DNA of 64,000 bases from positions 806,001-870,000 of the forward strand of contig NZ_CP117812.1 of assembly GCF_028728065.1 (NCBI RefSeq), written 5' to 3'. The notes beneath the pieces are model-generated. The model did not search any database, was not told the origin of the DNA, and saw only the letters and a program-made list of their open reading frames with translations. This stretch comes from Lentisphaera profundi (GTDB lineage: Bacteria > Verrucomicrobiota > Lentisphaeria > Lentisphaerales > Lentisphaeraceae). Numbering within the stretch: position 1 is the stretch's first letter; every line of letters begins with the position of its first letter. Positions 1 to 9,096 of the stretch are shown here, one piece after another. Position numbers and translations under genes: made by a program.

Positions 1-10
1 AAATAACTAG

Positions 11-1300
<1,290 letters not shown>

Positions 1301-1312
1301 TTCAACTTGGGT

Positions 1313-2005
1313 ATGGAATTAAGCGTACCCAAGCACATTGCCATTATTATGGATGGCAATGGACGATGGGCCGCAGAACGCGGCCTTGATCGTATTCAGG
1401 GACACACTGAAGGTGTCTCGGCCGTTTTAAGGACTGTAGACGCTTGCTTGCAAAAAGGGGTTAAGTATTTAACCCTTTATACTTTTAGTACAGAGAATTG
1501 GAAGAGATCAGAAGAAGAGGTCTCGGCCTTAATGATGCTTTTGGGTGAAGCCCTGAGTAAATATCTTCCCGATTTCATGGAGAAGGGCATTAAGCTTACT
1601 ACGATAGGTGATGTTGCGGCATTGCCCAAATCGGTGTATGCGAAGCTTGAGGATGTACGAATAAAGACTCAAGATAATGATCAAATAGTTTTTAATTTAG
1701 CACTTAACTACGGCGGCCGTGATGAGCTGGTGCGGACTTGCCGTCGGGTGATAGATGCAGGACTGAAAGCGGATGAGCTTACAGAAGAGGTTTTTGAGTC
1801 CCATTTAGATTCAGCTGGAATGCCAGATCCAGAATTATTGATTCGCACCAGTGGAGAAATGCGTCTTAGTAATTTTCTATTGTGGCAAGTCTCCTATAGT
1901 GAATTTGTATGTATACCAGAATTTTGGCCTGAATTTGGGCCTGAATTATTAGAAAAAGCTTTAGTAGATTTCAATAACAGAGAACGTAGATTTGGGGGCC
2001 GTTAA
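1313..2005 (+). CDS. uppS: undecaprenyl diphosphate synthase (cis-prenyltransferase)
   Basis: Condenses isopentenyl diphosphate onto farnesyl diphosphate to make the C55 lipid carrier for peptidoglycan and surface polysaccharides. Counting from the ATG at 1313 the protein has 230 residues. Family motifs are the Asp14 region MDGNGRWA (13-20), LYTFSTENW (55-63), NLALNYGGRDE (128-138) and RTSGEMRLSNFLLWQ (178-192). A TTG at 1307 would add two residues; I prefer the ATG because it gives the usual short N-terminus before HIAIIMDGNG. Neither start has a strong Shine-Dalgarno. The stop codon overlaps the cdsA start (TAATG), which points to translational coupling. Confidence 0.95.
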   Translation: MELSVPKHIAIIMDGNGRWAAERGLDRIQGHTEGVSAVLRTVDACLQKGVKYLTLYTFSTENWKRSEEEVSALMMLLGEALSKYLPDFMEKGIKLTTIGDVAALPKSVYAKLEDVRIKTQDNDQIVFNLALNYGGRDELVRTCRRVIDAGLKADELTEEVFESHLDSAGMPDPELLIRTSGEMRLSNFLLWQVSYSEFVCIPEFWPEFGPELLEKALVDFNNRERRFGGR

Positions 2006-2895
2006 TGTTTAAATATAGACTTATTTCGGGGATAGTGCTTATCTCTTTGGTGACGAGTTCGCTAGTTTTAAAAGGCGCCTCAGGGGCAATAGTGTTCACA
2101 GTCTTAGCAATGATATTGCTTTTAGGCGGAATGCGTGAGTTTTTTGATATGACTGAGAAAATTGGTATACCTGGTTATAAGCGTCCAGGGATTTCTGCGG
2201 CAGCACTTATGGTACTAGGCATTAGTGTCCCTGCTATTTTGGGTAAAGGCTCGGTGCATAGTCAGGGTATAATCATTGAATTGCTAATGAGTTTTGTTAT
2301 CATTAGCGGTTTTGTCCGTGCGATGCAAGAGGAAGATTTAAAAGAGGGGCTTAAGCGTCAGCTCATATCTCTAGCCGGTTTTTTCTATATTGTGTGGAGT
2401 TTAAGCTTTTTGTTACGCATCTACTTCGGTGAAGGTATTGGTATGAGCGGTCGCTACTTATTAGTTTACATGGTCTTGGTGACTAAATGTTCAGATATAG
2501 GTGCTTATTGTACAGGTATGACGACGCATAAGTTAAGTGGTGGTAAAAATCATAAGATTGCACCTCGCTTGAGCCCGGGCAAGAGTTGGGAAGGCTTTAT
2601 CGGTGGCATGGTCTTGTCCGTTGTTGTCGCACTCATTTTGGAAAGACAGCTTTCGGAACATCTCATGTTTCAAGGAAAAGATGTTATTACGCCATATATT
2701 GCCGTGGGCATGGGTATTATAGCTGCAACACTCGGATTTATCGGAGATGTATGTGAATCAATTTTCAAAAGAACCGCCAAAGTTAAAGACTCGGGTAATA
2801 CCATACCTGGGATGGGTGGAGTTCTTGATGTATTAGATAGTTTAATTTTAGTTGCACCTCTGTATTATCTCTATCTTCAGGTAGCGGTACTTTAG
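2005..2895 (+). CDS. cdsA: phosphatidate cytidylyltransferase
   Basis: Integral membrane enzyme that makes CDP-diacylglycerol from phosphatidate and CTP, the branch point of phospholipid synthesis. The 296 residues show several hydrophobic segments, for example around residues 7-20, 28-41, 64-79, 91-104, 120-138, 150-160, 200-211 and 231-247. The family signature lies at residues 252-278. Its core SIFKRTAKVKDSG is canonical, but the usual HGG is MGG and the usual DRxD is DVLD, a variant I recall from PVC-type bacteria. The start overlaps the uppS stop by one base, and dxr follows after one base. Confidence 0.94.
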   Translation: MFKYRLISGIVLISLVTSSLVLKGASGAIVFTVLAMILLLGGMREFFDMTEKIGIPGYKRPGISAAALMVLGISVPAILGKGSVHSQGIIIELLMSFVIISGFVRAMQEEDLKEGLKRQLISLAGFFYIVWSLSFLLRIYFGEGIGMSGRYLLVYMVLVTKCSDIGAYCTGMTTHKLSGGKNHKIAPRLSPGKSWEGFIGGMVLSVVVALILERQLSEHLMFQGKDVITPYIAVGMGIIAATLGFIGDVCESIFKRTAKVKDSGNTIPGMGGVLDVLDSLILVAPLYYLYLQVAVL

Positions 2896-2896
2896 G

Positions 2897-4057
2897 ATGA
2901 CCAAGAAAAAAATTGTCATCCTTGGTGTTACCGGTTCTATTGGTCAGAGTACGCTCAAGGTGGTGCGCCATTTGCCCGATCAATTTGAGGTAGTGGGAAT
3001 TGCTGGTGGAAGGCGTTGGCAGGAAACGGCTGAAATAGCCAATGAATTTAAAGTGCCCTATGCATCAGTGGCCAATCAATCTGATTACGAAAATTTTAGT
3101 AAAGCGCTAGCGGATACGCAGCCACTCTGTGGAGAGGAAGCATTGATAAAAATGTGTACTTTGCCAGAAGTGGATTTAGTCCTATGTGGAATTGTGGGTA
3201 CGGGGGCATTGATTCCCGTGTATGAAGCTGTGAAGCTTGGTAAAACTATTGCCTTGGCAAGTAAAGAGATCTTAGTGGCCGCAGGTGAAATCATCATGGA
3301 GGAAGCCCATAAAAGTGGGGCTCAAATTTTACCAGTAGATAGTGAGCACAGTGCGATTTTTCAGTGTTTAGAAGGGAAAAGTCCAAAAGATATACGTCGA
3401 GTAATTTTAACTTGTAGTGGTGGACCATTCCTGCGTCGTGAAGAGGACTTTAGTTCCGTGAAAGTAGAAAATGCCTTGAAGCATCCTACTTGGGAAATGG
3501 GGCGTAAGATCAGTATTGATTCTGCGAGTTTAATGAATAAGGCTTTGGAAGTTATTGAAGCGCGTTGGCTCTTTGATTTAGAGCCGAATCAAGTCGATGT
3601 AGTAGTGCATCCACAGTCCATAGTGCATTCGATGGTAGAATTTACGGATAATACAGTTTTGTCCCAGATGAGCGAAAATGATATGGTTTTTCCGATTCAG
3701 TTTGCGATGACTTATCCTGATCGCTACTCGAGTAGTTTAAAGCCGATGGATTTTACTAAGGCAATGACTTTGACTTTTGAAGAGCCCGATCATAAACGTT
3801 TTCCTTCTTTGCGATTTGCGCACGATGCGATGGCAATGGGTGGTGCGGCTCCGGCAATCTTGAATGCGGTAAATGAGGTTGCGGTCTTAGCTTTTTTAGA
3901 TGAACGCATTCGTTTTTCTGCTATATGGGATTTGATCAGAATATTTTTAGAAAAAGCTGGTGAGTATCCAGCGACAAATTTAGATGAGATTTTGGCGACG
4001 GATGCTAGGGTCCGTAGAGAAACAGAAGATTTGATTTTATCTGGAGTTTACAAATGA
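2897..4057 (+). CDS. dxr: 1-deoxy-D-xylulose 5-phosphate reductoisomerase
   Basis: Second enzyme of the MEP isoprenoid pathway: an NADPH- and metal-dependent rearrangement and reduction of DXP to MEP. The 386-residue protein starts with the NADPH loop GVTGSIG (10-16). It carries the metal-binding DSEH (148-151), the TCSGGPFLR block (171-179) and SASLMNKALE (208-217), in which Glu217 aligns with the third metal ligand of the family. HPQSIVHSMVEF is also intact. The ATG sits directly after the cdsA stop (TTTAGGATG), so initiation is probably coupled. The last four bases overlap the gmk start (ATGA). Its position beside uppS places C5 and C55 isoprenoid genes together. Confidence 0.97.
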   Translation: MTKKKIVILGVTGSIGQSTLKVVRHLPDQFEVVGIAGGRRWQETAEIANEFKVPYASVANQSDYENFSKALADTQPLCGEEALIKMCTLPEVDLVLCGIVGTGALIPVYEAVKLGKTIALASKEILVAAGEIIMEEAHKSGAQILPVDSEHSAIFQCLEGKSPKDIRRVILTCSGGPFLRREEDFSSVKVENALKHPTWEMGRKISIDSASLMNKALEVIEARWLFDLEPNQVDVVVHPQSIVHSMVEFTDNTVLSQMSENDMVFPIQFAMTYPDRYSSSLKPMDFTKAMTLTFEEPDHKRFPSLRFAHDAMAMGGAAPAILNAVNEVAVLAFLDERIRFSAIWDLIRIFLEKAGEYPATNLDEILATDARVRRETEDLILSGVYK

Positions 4058-4677
4058 GTAAGGGCGTGGCAATTATCATGTCTGGACCAAGTGGAGCAGG
4101 GAAATCTACGGTCTGTCACATTCTTTTAGAGAATGATAAGAATTTGAGTTTTTCAGTGAGTTGTACAACTCGCCAGCCAAGAGCTGGTGAACAGAATGGC
4201 GTGGACTATCATTTTTTAAGTCGTGAAGAGTTTGAGCAGAGAATTGCCTTAGGAGATTTATTAGAATACGCAGAAGTGCATGGCAATTATTATGGAACTT
4301 TAAAGTCAGAAGTCCTCAATCAAGTGAAGCAAGGCAAGTCAGTATTGATAGATATTGATGTACAGGGGCAGCGTTTAATTCGCGGAGCTTGTGTGGATGA
4401 TAGCGAACTAGCGTTTGCGAGTGTTTTTGTTTTTTTTGCGCCGCCTTCCTATAAAGAATTAGAGTCACGTTTGAGAGGTCGAGGTACGGAAGATGATGAG
4501 TCCCTCAGTAAAAGATTAAATAATGCCAAGCTTGAGTTGGAGGCTTGGAATGAGTACGACTATATGGTGATCAATCATGAGCCAGTACAGGCGGCATCTG
4601 AGTTTCAGGCTATTATTCAGGCGGAAAAAGTGAAGGTTTCAAGAGTTGACTTAGAAGAGGCGTGGCCTCATGTCTAA
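4054..4677 (+). CDS. gmk: guanylate kinase
   Basis: Phosphorylates GMP (and dGMP) with ATP to give GDP. The 207-residue length is normal. The P-loop GPSGAGKST spans residues 11-19. TTRQPRAGEQNGVDYHF is the GMP-binding segment, followed by EYAEVHGNYYGT. The lid region has RLRGRGTEDDESLSKRL. The start overlaps the end of dxr by four bases and the end overlaps the next gene by eight, so the whole run looks polycistronic. Confidence 0.96.
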   Translation: MSKGVAIIMSGPSGAGKSTVCHILLENDKNLSFSVSCTTRQPRAGEQNGVDYHFLSREEFEQRIALGDLLEYAEVHGNYYGTLKSEVLNQVKQGKSVLIDIDVQGQRLIRGACVDDSELAFASVFVFFAPPSYKELESRLRGRGTEDDESLSKRLNNAKLELEAWNEYDYMVINHEPVQAASEFQAIIQAEKVKVSRVDLEEAWPHV

Positions 4678-5197
4678 TATTCGTGAGTATCAGGGTATAA
4701 TTCCTCAGCTTGGAGAAGGTGTCTTTGTTGATGAAAGCGCCGTTGTTATTGGCGATGTTATTATCGGTGATCATGCGAGTGTGTGGCCAACGACAGTTAT
4801 ACGTGGTGATGTTAATTCTATACGTATTGGCGCAGGTAGTAATATCCAGGACGCGTCGGTTTTGCATGTCACTCATAAGAATGCAGGAAATCCAGAGGGT
4901 TATGCGTTAGTCATTGGAGATAATGTGACCGTTGGTCATCGTGTGACTTTACATGGTTGCCAGATTGGTGATTATTGCTTTATTGGCATGGGTGCTATTA
5001 TTATGGATGGTGCAGTATTGCAAGAACGAGTCATGGTTGGTGCGGCAGCGCTCGTTACACAGGGGGCGCAATTGGAGTCAGGTTACTTGTACTTAGGGTC
5101 TCCAGCTAAGAAGGCACGACCCTTAAATGAAGAAGAATTACAATGGCTCGAGAAATCGGCAGATAATTATATTCGTTTTAAAGATACCTATTTATAA
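4670..5197 (+). CDS. gamma-carbonic anhydrase-like hexapeptide-repeat protein
   Basis: A left-handed beta-helix protein of the gamma-carbonic anhydrase / YrdA / PaaY group, 175 residues. Hexapeptide periodicity runs through residues 15-140 (VVIGDV, IIGDHA, IRIGAG, LVIGDN and others). The three zinc-ligand histidines expected for the family are visible as His66 (VLHVTH), His90 (VGHRV) and His95 (LHGC), and the Arg45-Asp47 pair of RGD is kept. The fold and metal site are therefore well supported. Whether it is an active carbonic anhydrase is not, because many YrdA-type members show little activity. It overlaps gmk by eight bases, with GAGG upstream. Confidence 0.85.
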   Translation: MSNIREYQGIIPQLGEGVFVDESAVVIGDVIIGDHASVWPTTVIRGDVNSIRIGAGSNIQDASVLHVTHKNAGNPEGYALVIGDNVTVGHRVTLHGCQIGDYCFIGMGAIIMDGAVLQERVMVGAAALVTQGAQLESGYLYLGSPAKKARPLNEEELQWLEKSADNYIRFKDTYL

Positions 5198-5200
5198 TAT

Positions 5201-6043
5201 ATGAAAGTAAGAGGAAGATTAGCTCCGACTCCTTCAGGTGAACTTCATCTAGGGCATGCGGCTAGTTTTTTGCGTGTAGAGCAAAGTATTCGTGAAAAAA
5301 ACGGAACTCTGGTTCTGCGCATTGAGGATGTCGATCGCCTGCGTTGTAAGCAGGAGTTTGTGGATTCCTCGCTAGAGGCATTAAAGGCTTTAGGTATTTC
5401 TTGGGAAGAGGGCCCCGATCTAGGTGGTGATTTTGGTCCTTATATTCAAAGTCAGAAAACGGATAGATATAAAGAGATTATCCTTGAGCTTAAAGAGCGA
5501 GGTTTAATTTATCCCTGCCCCATTTCCCGTCGTCAATTGCGTGAGCATGGTTTTTCTATGGCGCATGGTGAGCCTCTTTTTCCTGTGGACTTAAGGGATT
5601 CGTGCGTGGAAGAGCCAGAAGATATGTGGTCAATTAATTGGCGTTTTCGAGTTCCTGATGGGCTCGAAGTGAAGTTCTATGATCAAGAACTGAATAAAAT
5701 AATTGCCTATACCGCGGGTGAGGACTTTGGGGATTTTATCGTATGGCGCCGTGGTAATATGGCGACTTATGAATTGTCGGTAGTGGTAGATGATTACGAT
5801 ATGCAGATAACTGAGGTGCTCAGGGGTGAAGATCTTTTGCTGTCGACAGCACGGCAAATCTTGCTTTATCGTTGTTTTGATTGGCCCGAGCCAGCTTTTG
5901 GTCACTGCCCTGTTCTCAAAGATGGAGAAGGGGAGAAATTAGCAAAGACTCGTGGATCGAGATCCCTAAAAAGTATTTTTGCTGAAGGCCGGGATTGGCG
6001 TGAGATGCTAAAAGATTGCGGTCTTGGCAAAGTTTTAGATTAA
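5201..6043 (+). CDS. gluQ: glutamyl-Q tRNA(Asp) synthetase
   Basis: A truncated GluRS-like enzyme, 280 residues, that activates glutamate and attaches it to queuosine in the tRNA(Asp) anticodon. It has the class I catalytic core but no anticodon-binding domain, which separates it from GltX. The HIGH-equivalent is LHLGH (residues 15-19), the glutamate pocket is RIEDVDRLR, and the KMSKS-equivalent is KLAKT. The zinc-binding cysteines described for the E. coli enzyme are largely absent; only Cys106 (YPCPISRR) is left in that segment. It starts 3 bp after the previous stop without a clear Shine-Dalgarno. Its last 4 bases overlap the convergent minus-strand gene. Confidence 0.9.
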   Translation: MKVRGRLAPTPSGELHLGHAASFLRVEQSIREKNGTLVLRIEDVDRLRCKQEFVDSSLEALKALGISWEEGPDLGGDFGPYIQSQKTDRYKEIILELKERGLIYPCPISRRQLREHGFSMAHGEPLFPVDLRDSCVEEPEDMWSINWRFRVPDGLEVKFYDQELNKIIAYTAGEDFGDFIVWRRGNMATYELSVVVDDYDMQITEVLRGEDLLLSTARQILLYRCFDWPEPAFGHCPVLKDGEGEKLAKTRGSRSLKSIFAEGRDWREMLKDCGLGKVLD

Positions 6044-6459
6044 TTCTTTTCTTCAGCGCCTTGTTTAGCGAGGTGCACAACAAGTTCGTTTGCGAGATCT
6101 GCAAATGAAGTTCCATCATTAAATGCTTGGGCTCCTAGGAGCATGGCCTGGACTTGAGTGGCCTGTTGTGCGCACTTGATGATGACGATAGGCGTTTTTG
6201 TTTTTGGATCGACGCTCCATTTTGATGTGTAGGATCCTGCGAGCATGCGACTGAATACTGCCCCCCATTGAATGGCAATGCTGTTTTCGAGTTCAGGAGG
6301 AGTGCCTTTGGGCCACTTTTCTTTGATCGCTTGATCGCGTGCTTTGTCGAGTTGAGTTATTTCTTCTAGGATATAAGTCAATTTGGCATCGTATTTTATT
6401 TCTCTACAGAGGCTTAGGAATTTTTCACATTCATTGTTAATGTATTCTTCTGGATTCAT
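6040..6459 (-). CDS. hypothetical protein, 139 aa
   Basis: I do not recognise this protein. It is a soluble, mainly helical sequence with no signal peptide or membrane segment. The central part (KWPKGTPPELENSIAIQWGAV) and the C-terminal third (QQATQVQAMLLGAQAFNDG) look like a compact domain. A good Shine-Dalgarno (CAGGAAA) lies just upstream of the ATG, which supports a real gene rather than an antisense shadow. It converges with gluQ, overlapping by four bases, and diverges from the HopJ-family gene across a 173-bp gap that must hold promoters for both directions. Confidence 0.7.
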   Translation of the reverse strand: MNPEEYINNECEKFLSLCREIKYDAKLTYILEEITQLDKARDQAIKEKWPKGTPPELENSIAIQWGAVFSRMLAGSYTSKWSVDPKTKTPIVIIKCAQQATQVQAMLLGAQAFNDGTSFADLANELVVHLAKQGAEEKN

Positions 6460-6632
6460 TTTGTTTCCTGTGTCAAAAAATTATATTATTCAACCATTAT
6501 AAAATTGACCTTTCTTTATACAAGCGAAAAAGTACTAGAAGTAAGTTGTTTAAAATGAAAGTTTGTCTACTGTTAAAAAACAGTTAATCAAATTTGGTCT
6601 TCTAAGACTGAAAATATTTATATCAAGGTATT

Positions 6633-6980
6633 ATGATGAAGTTGCAAGAATTTTTAGATAAAGTGAAAAGTCGTCCTAAAAAAATTGAGTTTGCTGAAAC
6701 GATTAAAGTGATTGAAGAAAATTATAATTTCAAAGAAACGACTTTTGAAAATGGTGAACTGGTTAATGTTGCTGGTGAAAATAGTGGTTCTTGCAAAGTT
6801 TTTTCTTTTGCTAAGATGCACGACTTATCCCAAGACGAAACTTTAGCCCTTTTCGGGATTTATTATCGTGCAGATGTACTGTCTTACCCTGATGGATGTG
6901 ACCATCCTAATATTCGTCAGTTTATGAAGTCTGGTTGGGCAGGGCTTAAATATTCCGGAGAAGCTTTAAGCGCTAAGTAA
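6633..6980 (+). CDS. HopJ-family protein
   Basis: A 115-residue protein matching the HopJ type III effector family (Pfam PF08888) as I recall it. Hallmarks are the motif FENGELVNVAGENSGSCKVF, then YYRADVLSYPDG, DHPNIRQFM and GWAGLKYSGEAL. Despite its name, the family is widespread in free-living marine bacteria without type III secretion, so an effector role should not be assumed. It starts with two consecutive ATG codons (6633 and 6636); either could be used. It stands alone, with non-coding DNA on both sides. Confidence 0.8.
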   Translation: MMKLQEFLDKVKSRPKKIEFAETIKVIEENYNFKETTFENGELVNVAGENSGSCKVFSFAKMHDLSQDETLALFGIYYRADVLSYPDGCDHPNIRQFMKSGWAGLKYSGEALSAK

Positions 6981-7030
6981 AAGTGCCCAAACTGAAGTCA
7001 AAATAAAATTATCTATTTGACTTAAAAGAG

Positions 7031-7059
7031 TTGACAAGTAGGGGATTTCTATTACTGTT
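7031..7059 (+). promoter_or_regulatory. possible promoter for rplM-rpsI
   Basis: A perfect sigma-70-like -35 hexamer TTGACA (7031-7036) lies about 90 bp ahead of rplM. The best -10 candidates around 7053-7058 (TACTGT) are weak. A second TTGAC lies about 14 bp upstream. The position, just ahead of a ribosomal protein operon, is sensible, but the call rests mainly on one hexamer. Confidence 0.3.
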
Positions 7060-7127
7060 GGTTTCTCTTATTTCAGCCTTGCTGGAATATGCTTTAATAA
7101 TTAAGAAACAACTGGATACAAGATACA

Positions 7128-7553
7128 ATGAAAACTTACCTTCCTATAGCCTCAGAGTTTGAGCGCAAATGGCTAGTGTTTGATGCCGAAGAGCAAGTGC
7201 TTGGTAGACTGGCTGTTAAAGTCGCTAACGCATTGCGCGGTAAAGACGAGCCTACATACACACCTCATATGGATTGCGGCGCTAACGTTATCGTTATCAA
7301 CGCAGACAAAGTAAAACTTACTGGTAGAAAAGAAACTGAAAAAACTTACATCGGCCACACAGGCTGGGTAGGTGGTCAAACTGTTACTACTCCTGAAGAA
7401 GTAAGAGAGAAAGATTCTACTCGTTTAGTACTATGGGCTGTAAAAGGCATGTTAGATGATGGTCGCTTAGGTCGTAGCACTTTTAAGAAACTTCACGTCT
7501 ATGCTGGTGCAGCACATCCACACGAGGCTCAAAAGCCTGTAAAAGTAAACTAA
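7128..7553 (+). CDS. rplM: 50S ribosomal protein L13
   Basis: Large-subunit ribosomal protein, 141 residues, the usual length. Recognised from the N-terminal WLVFDAEEQVLGRLAVKVANALRGK, then HMDCGANVIVINADKVKLTG and the C-terminal block AVKGMLDDGRLGRSTFKKLHVYAG. It is paired with rpsI ten bases downstream, the standard bacterial L13-S9 operon. No strong Shine-Dalgarno is visible before the ATG. Confidence 0.98.
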   Translation: MKTYLPIASEFERKWLVFDAEEQVLGRLAVKVANALRGKDEPTYTPHMDCGANVIVINADKVKLTGRKETEKTYIGHTGWVGGQTVTTPEEVREKDSTRLVLWAVKGMLDDGRLGRSTFKKLHVYAGAAHPHEAQKPVKVN

Positions 7554-7563
7554 GAGAGTCGAT

Positions 7564-7956
7564 ATGTCTACAGAAGAAATTTGGGCCACTGGCCGTCGTA
7601 AAAGCGCTATCGCTCGTGTGAAACTCACTAAAGGCAGTGGTGTTATCACTATTAACAAGCAGAAGCTTGAAGAATATTTCCCGCAAGAACAATTGCGTAA
7701 CTACTTAGCGCAGCCTATCACAGCTACAGGTACAGAGGGTCAATTTGACATCTTTGTTAACCTTCATGGCGGTGGTAAAGTTGGTCAAGCAGGTGCATTG
7801 CGTCACGGTATTTCCCGCGCAATCCTTGCTTATGATGAAGATGTTCGTTCAGTACTCAAGCAAAGCGGTCTCTTGACTCGTGATGCTCGTGTTAAAGAAC
7901 GTCAAAAACCAGGTCAGCCTGGCGCACGTAAACGCTTCCAGTTCTCCAAGCGTTAA
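7564..7956 (+). CDS. rpsI: 30S ribosomal protein S9
   Basis: Small-subunit protein of 130 residues. The N-terminal ATGRRKSAIARVKL, the central GGGKVGQAGALRHGISRAIL and the basic C-terminal tail ending KRFQFSKR are diagnostic; the tail reaches the P-site tRNA in the ribosome. It follows rplM by ten bases. A strong rho-independent terminator closes the operon about 20 bp after the stop. Confidence 0.98.
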   Translation: MSTEEIWATGRRKSAIARVKLTKGSGVITINKQKLEEYFPQEQLRNYLAQPITATGTEGQFDIFVNLHGGGKVGQAGALRHGISRAILAYDEDVRSVLKQSGLLTRDARVKERQKPGQPGARKRFQFSKR

Positions 7957-7975
7957 TAGAAGTTCATGCTTTAAG

Positions 7976-8006
7976 GAGCCCCGAGCTTTCGCTTTGGGGC
8001 TTTTTT
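7976..8006 (+). terminator. rho-independent terminator after rpsI
   Basis: Inverted repeat with arms AGCCCC and GGGGCT plus an inner AGC/GCT helix around a TTTC loop, followed at once by six Ts. It ends the rplM-rpsI transcript and separates it from the arginine operon. Confidence 0.9.
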
Positions 8007-8042
8007 GTTTTTCTCAGATAAGTTTAAATTAAGGTTTATAAA

Positions 8043-9086
8043 ATGAGCGATCATCAGGTCGGTAAAATTAAGGCAGCTATCGTAGGTGCCAGTGGATATA
8101 GCGGTGAAGAATTATTGAGATTGCTTGTTAGGCATGCTCAAGTAGAGATTGTGTGCCTTACTTCACGCCAGTATGCCGGCCGACCAGTTGGAGATGTGTT
8201 TCCTCGTTTTACAGGCTTAGATTTAAACTTTTCTTCTCCGTCAATTGATGAAATTGCGGAAAGCGCAGATGTGGCTTTCTTGGCATTACCACATGGTGTA
8301 GCAGCAGAATTTGCTATTCCCCTCGTAGAAAAAGGCGTCAAAGTTATTGATATCTCTGCTGACTTTCGTCTCAAGTCTACGGAAAAGTACTTAAAGTATT
8401 ATAATGCGGAACATCCAGCTCCTGACTTGTTGAAGCAGGCAGTTTATGGTGCACCGGAACGCAGAAAAGAAGAAATTAAAAAAGCCAATCTAATTGCCTG
8501 TCCAGGTTGTTACCCCACGAGTATTTCTTTGCCCTTGATTCCCTTGCTGAAAGCAAAGTTGATCTCGAGTGAAGGTATTATATGTAGCTCAATGTCAGGC
8601 GTTAGTGGTGCAGGGCGTAAAGTTGACCTGCCTTTTATTTTCCCTGAATGCAATGAGAGTGTACGCCCTTATGCAGTCGCGGGTCATAGACATTTGCCTG
8701 AGATTGAGCAAGAGCTTGCCGAAGCAGCTGGTCTGGAAGATATGGCGATTAACTTTATCCCTCACTTAGTGCCGATCAATCGTGGTATTCATTCAACGAT
8801 TATTGCGAAGCTCAAAGAAGGTGTAAGTGCTGATCAGATTCGTCAAGTTTGGAATGATTACTATGCGGATGCAGCTTTTGTGAGAGTTTTACCTGCGGGA
8901 CGTTTGGCGGATACTAAGAACGTGACTTTGACAAATTTTTGTGAGATAGCTTGTGTGACAGATGATCATACAGGAAACGTAATTTTGAGTTCAGCAATCG
9001 ATAATTTGACGAAAGGTGCTGCTGGTCAAGCAGTGCAAAATATGAATATAGTTTTTGGCTTTGATGAAAAAGCCGCCTTGTTATAG
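8043..9086 (+). CDS. argC: N-acetyl-gamma-glutamyl-phosphate reductase
   Basis: Third step of arginine synthesis: NADPH-dependent reduction of N-acetylglutamyl phosphate to the semialdehyde. The 347-residue protein has the Rossmann loop GASGYSGEE (15-23). The active-site cysteine is Cys156 in CPGCYPTS. The SMSGVSGAGRK and GHRHLPEIEQEL blocks are also intact. The start has a TAAGG Shine-Dalgarno. It leads the cluster argC-argB-argD-argF, placed 10 bp ahead of argB. Confidence 0.97.
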   Translation: MSDHQVGKIKAAIVGASGYSGEELLRLLVRHAQVEIVCLTSRQYAGRPVGDVFPRFTGLDLNFSSPSIDEIAESADVAFLALPHGVAAEFAIPLVEKGVKVIDISADFRLKSTEKYLKYYNAEHPAPDLLKQAVYGAPERRKEEIKKANLIACPGCYPTSISLPLIPLLKAKLISSEGIICSSMSGVSGAGRKVDLPFIFPECNESVRPYAVAGHRHLPEIEQELAEAAGLEDMAINFIPHLVPINRGIHSTIIAKLKEGVSADQIRQVWNDYYADAAFVRVLPAGRLADTKNVTLTNFCEIACVTDDHTGNVILSSAIDNLTKGAAGQAVQNMNIVFGFDEKAALL

Positions 9087-9096
9087 GACTTTACAC

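Noticed and set aside
2005-2895. CdsA signature with HGG changed to MGG and DR changed to DV as evidence of an inactive enzyme
   Set aside because: The core KR...KDSG and the final Asp are kept, and I recall the same variant in other PVC-type bacteria, so it is more likely a lineage feature than loss of function.
9055-9096. Longer argB start at a TTG inside argC
   Set aside because: A clear TAGGA ribosome-binding site and the normal family N-terminus point to the ATG at 9097.
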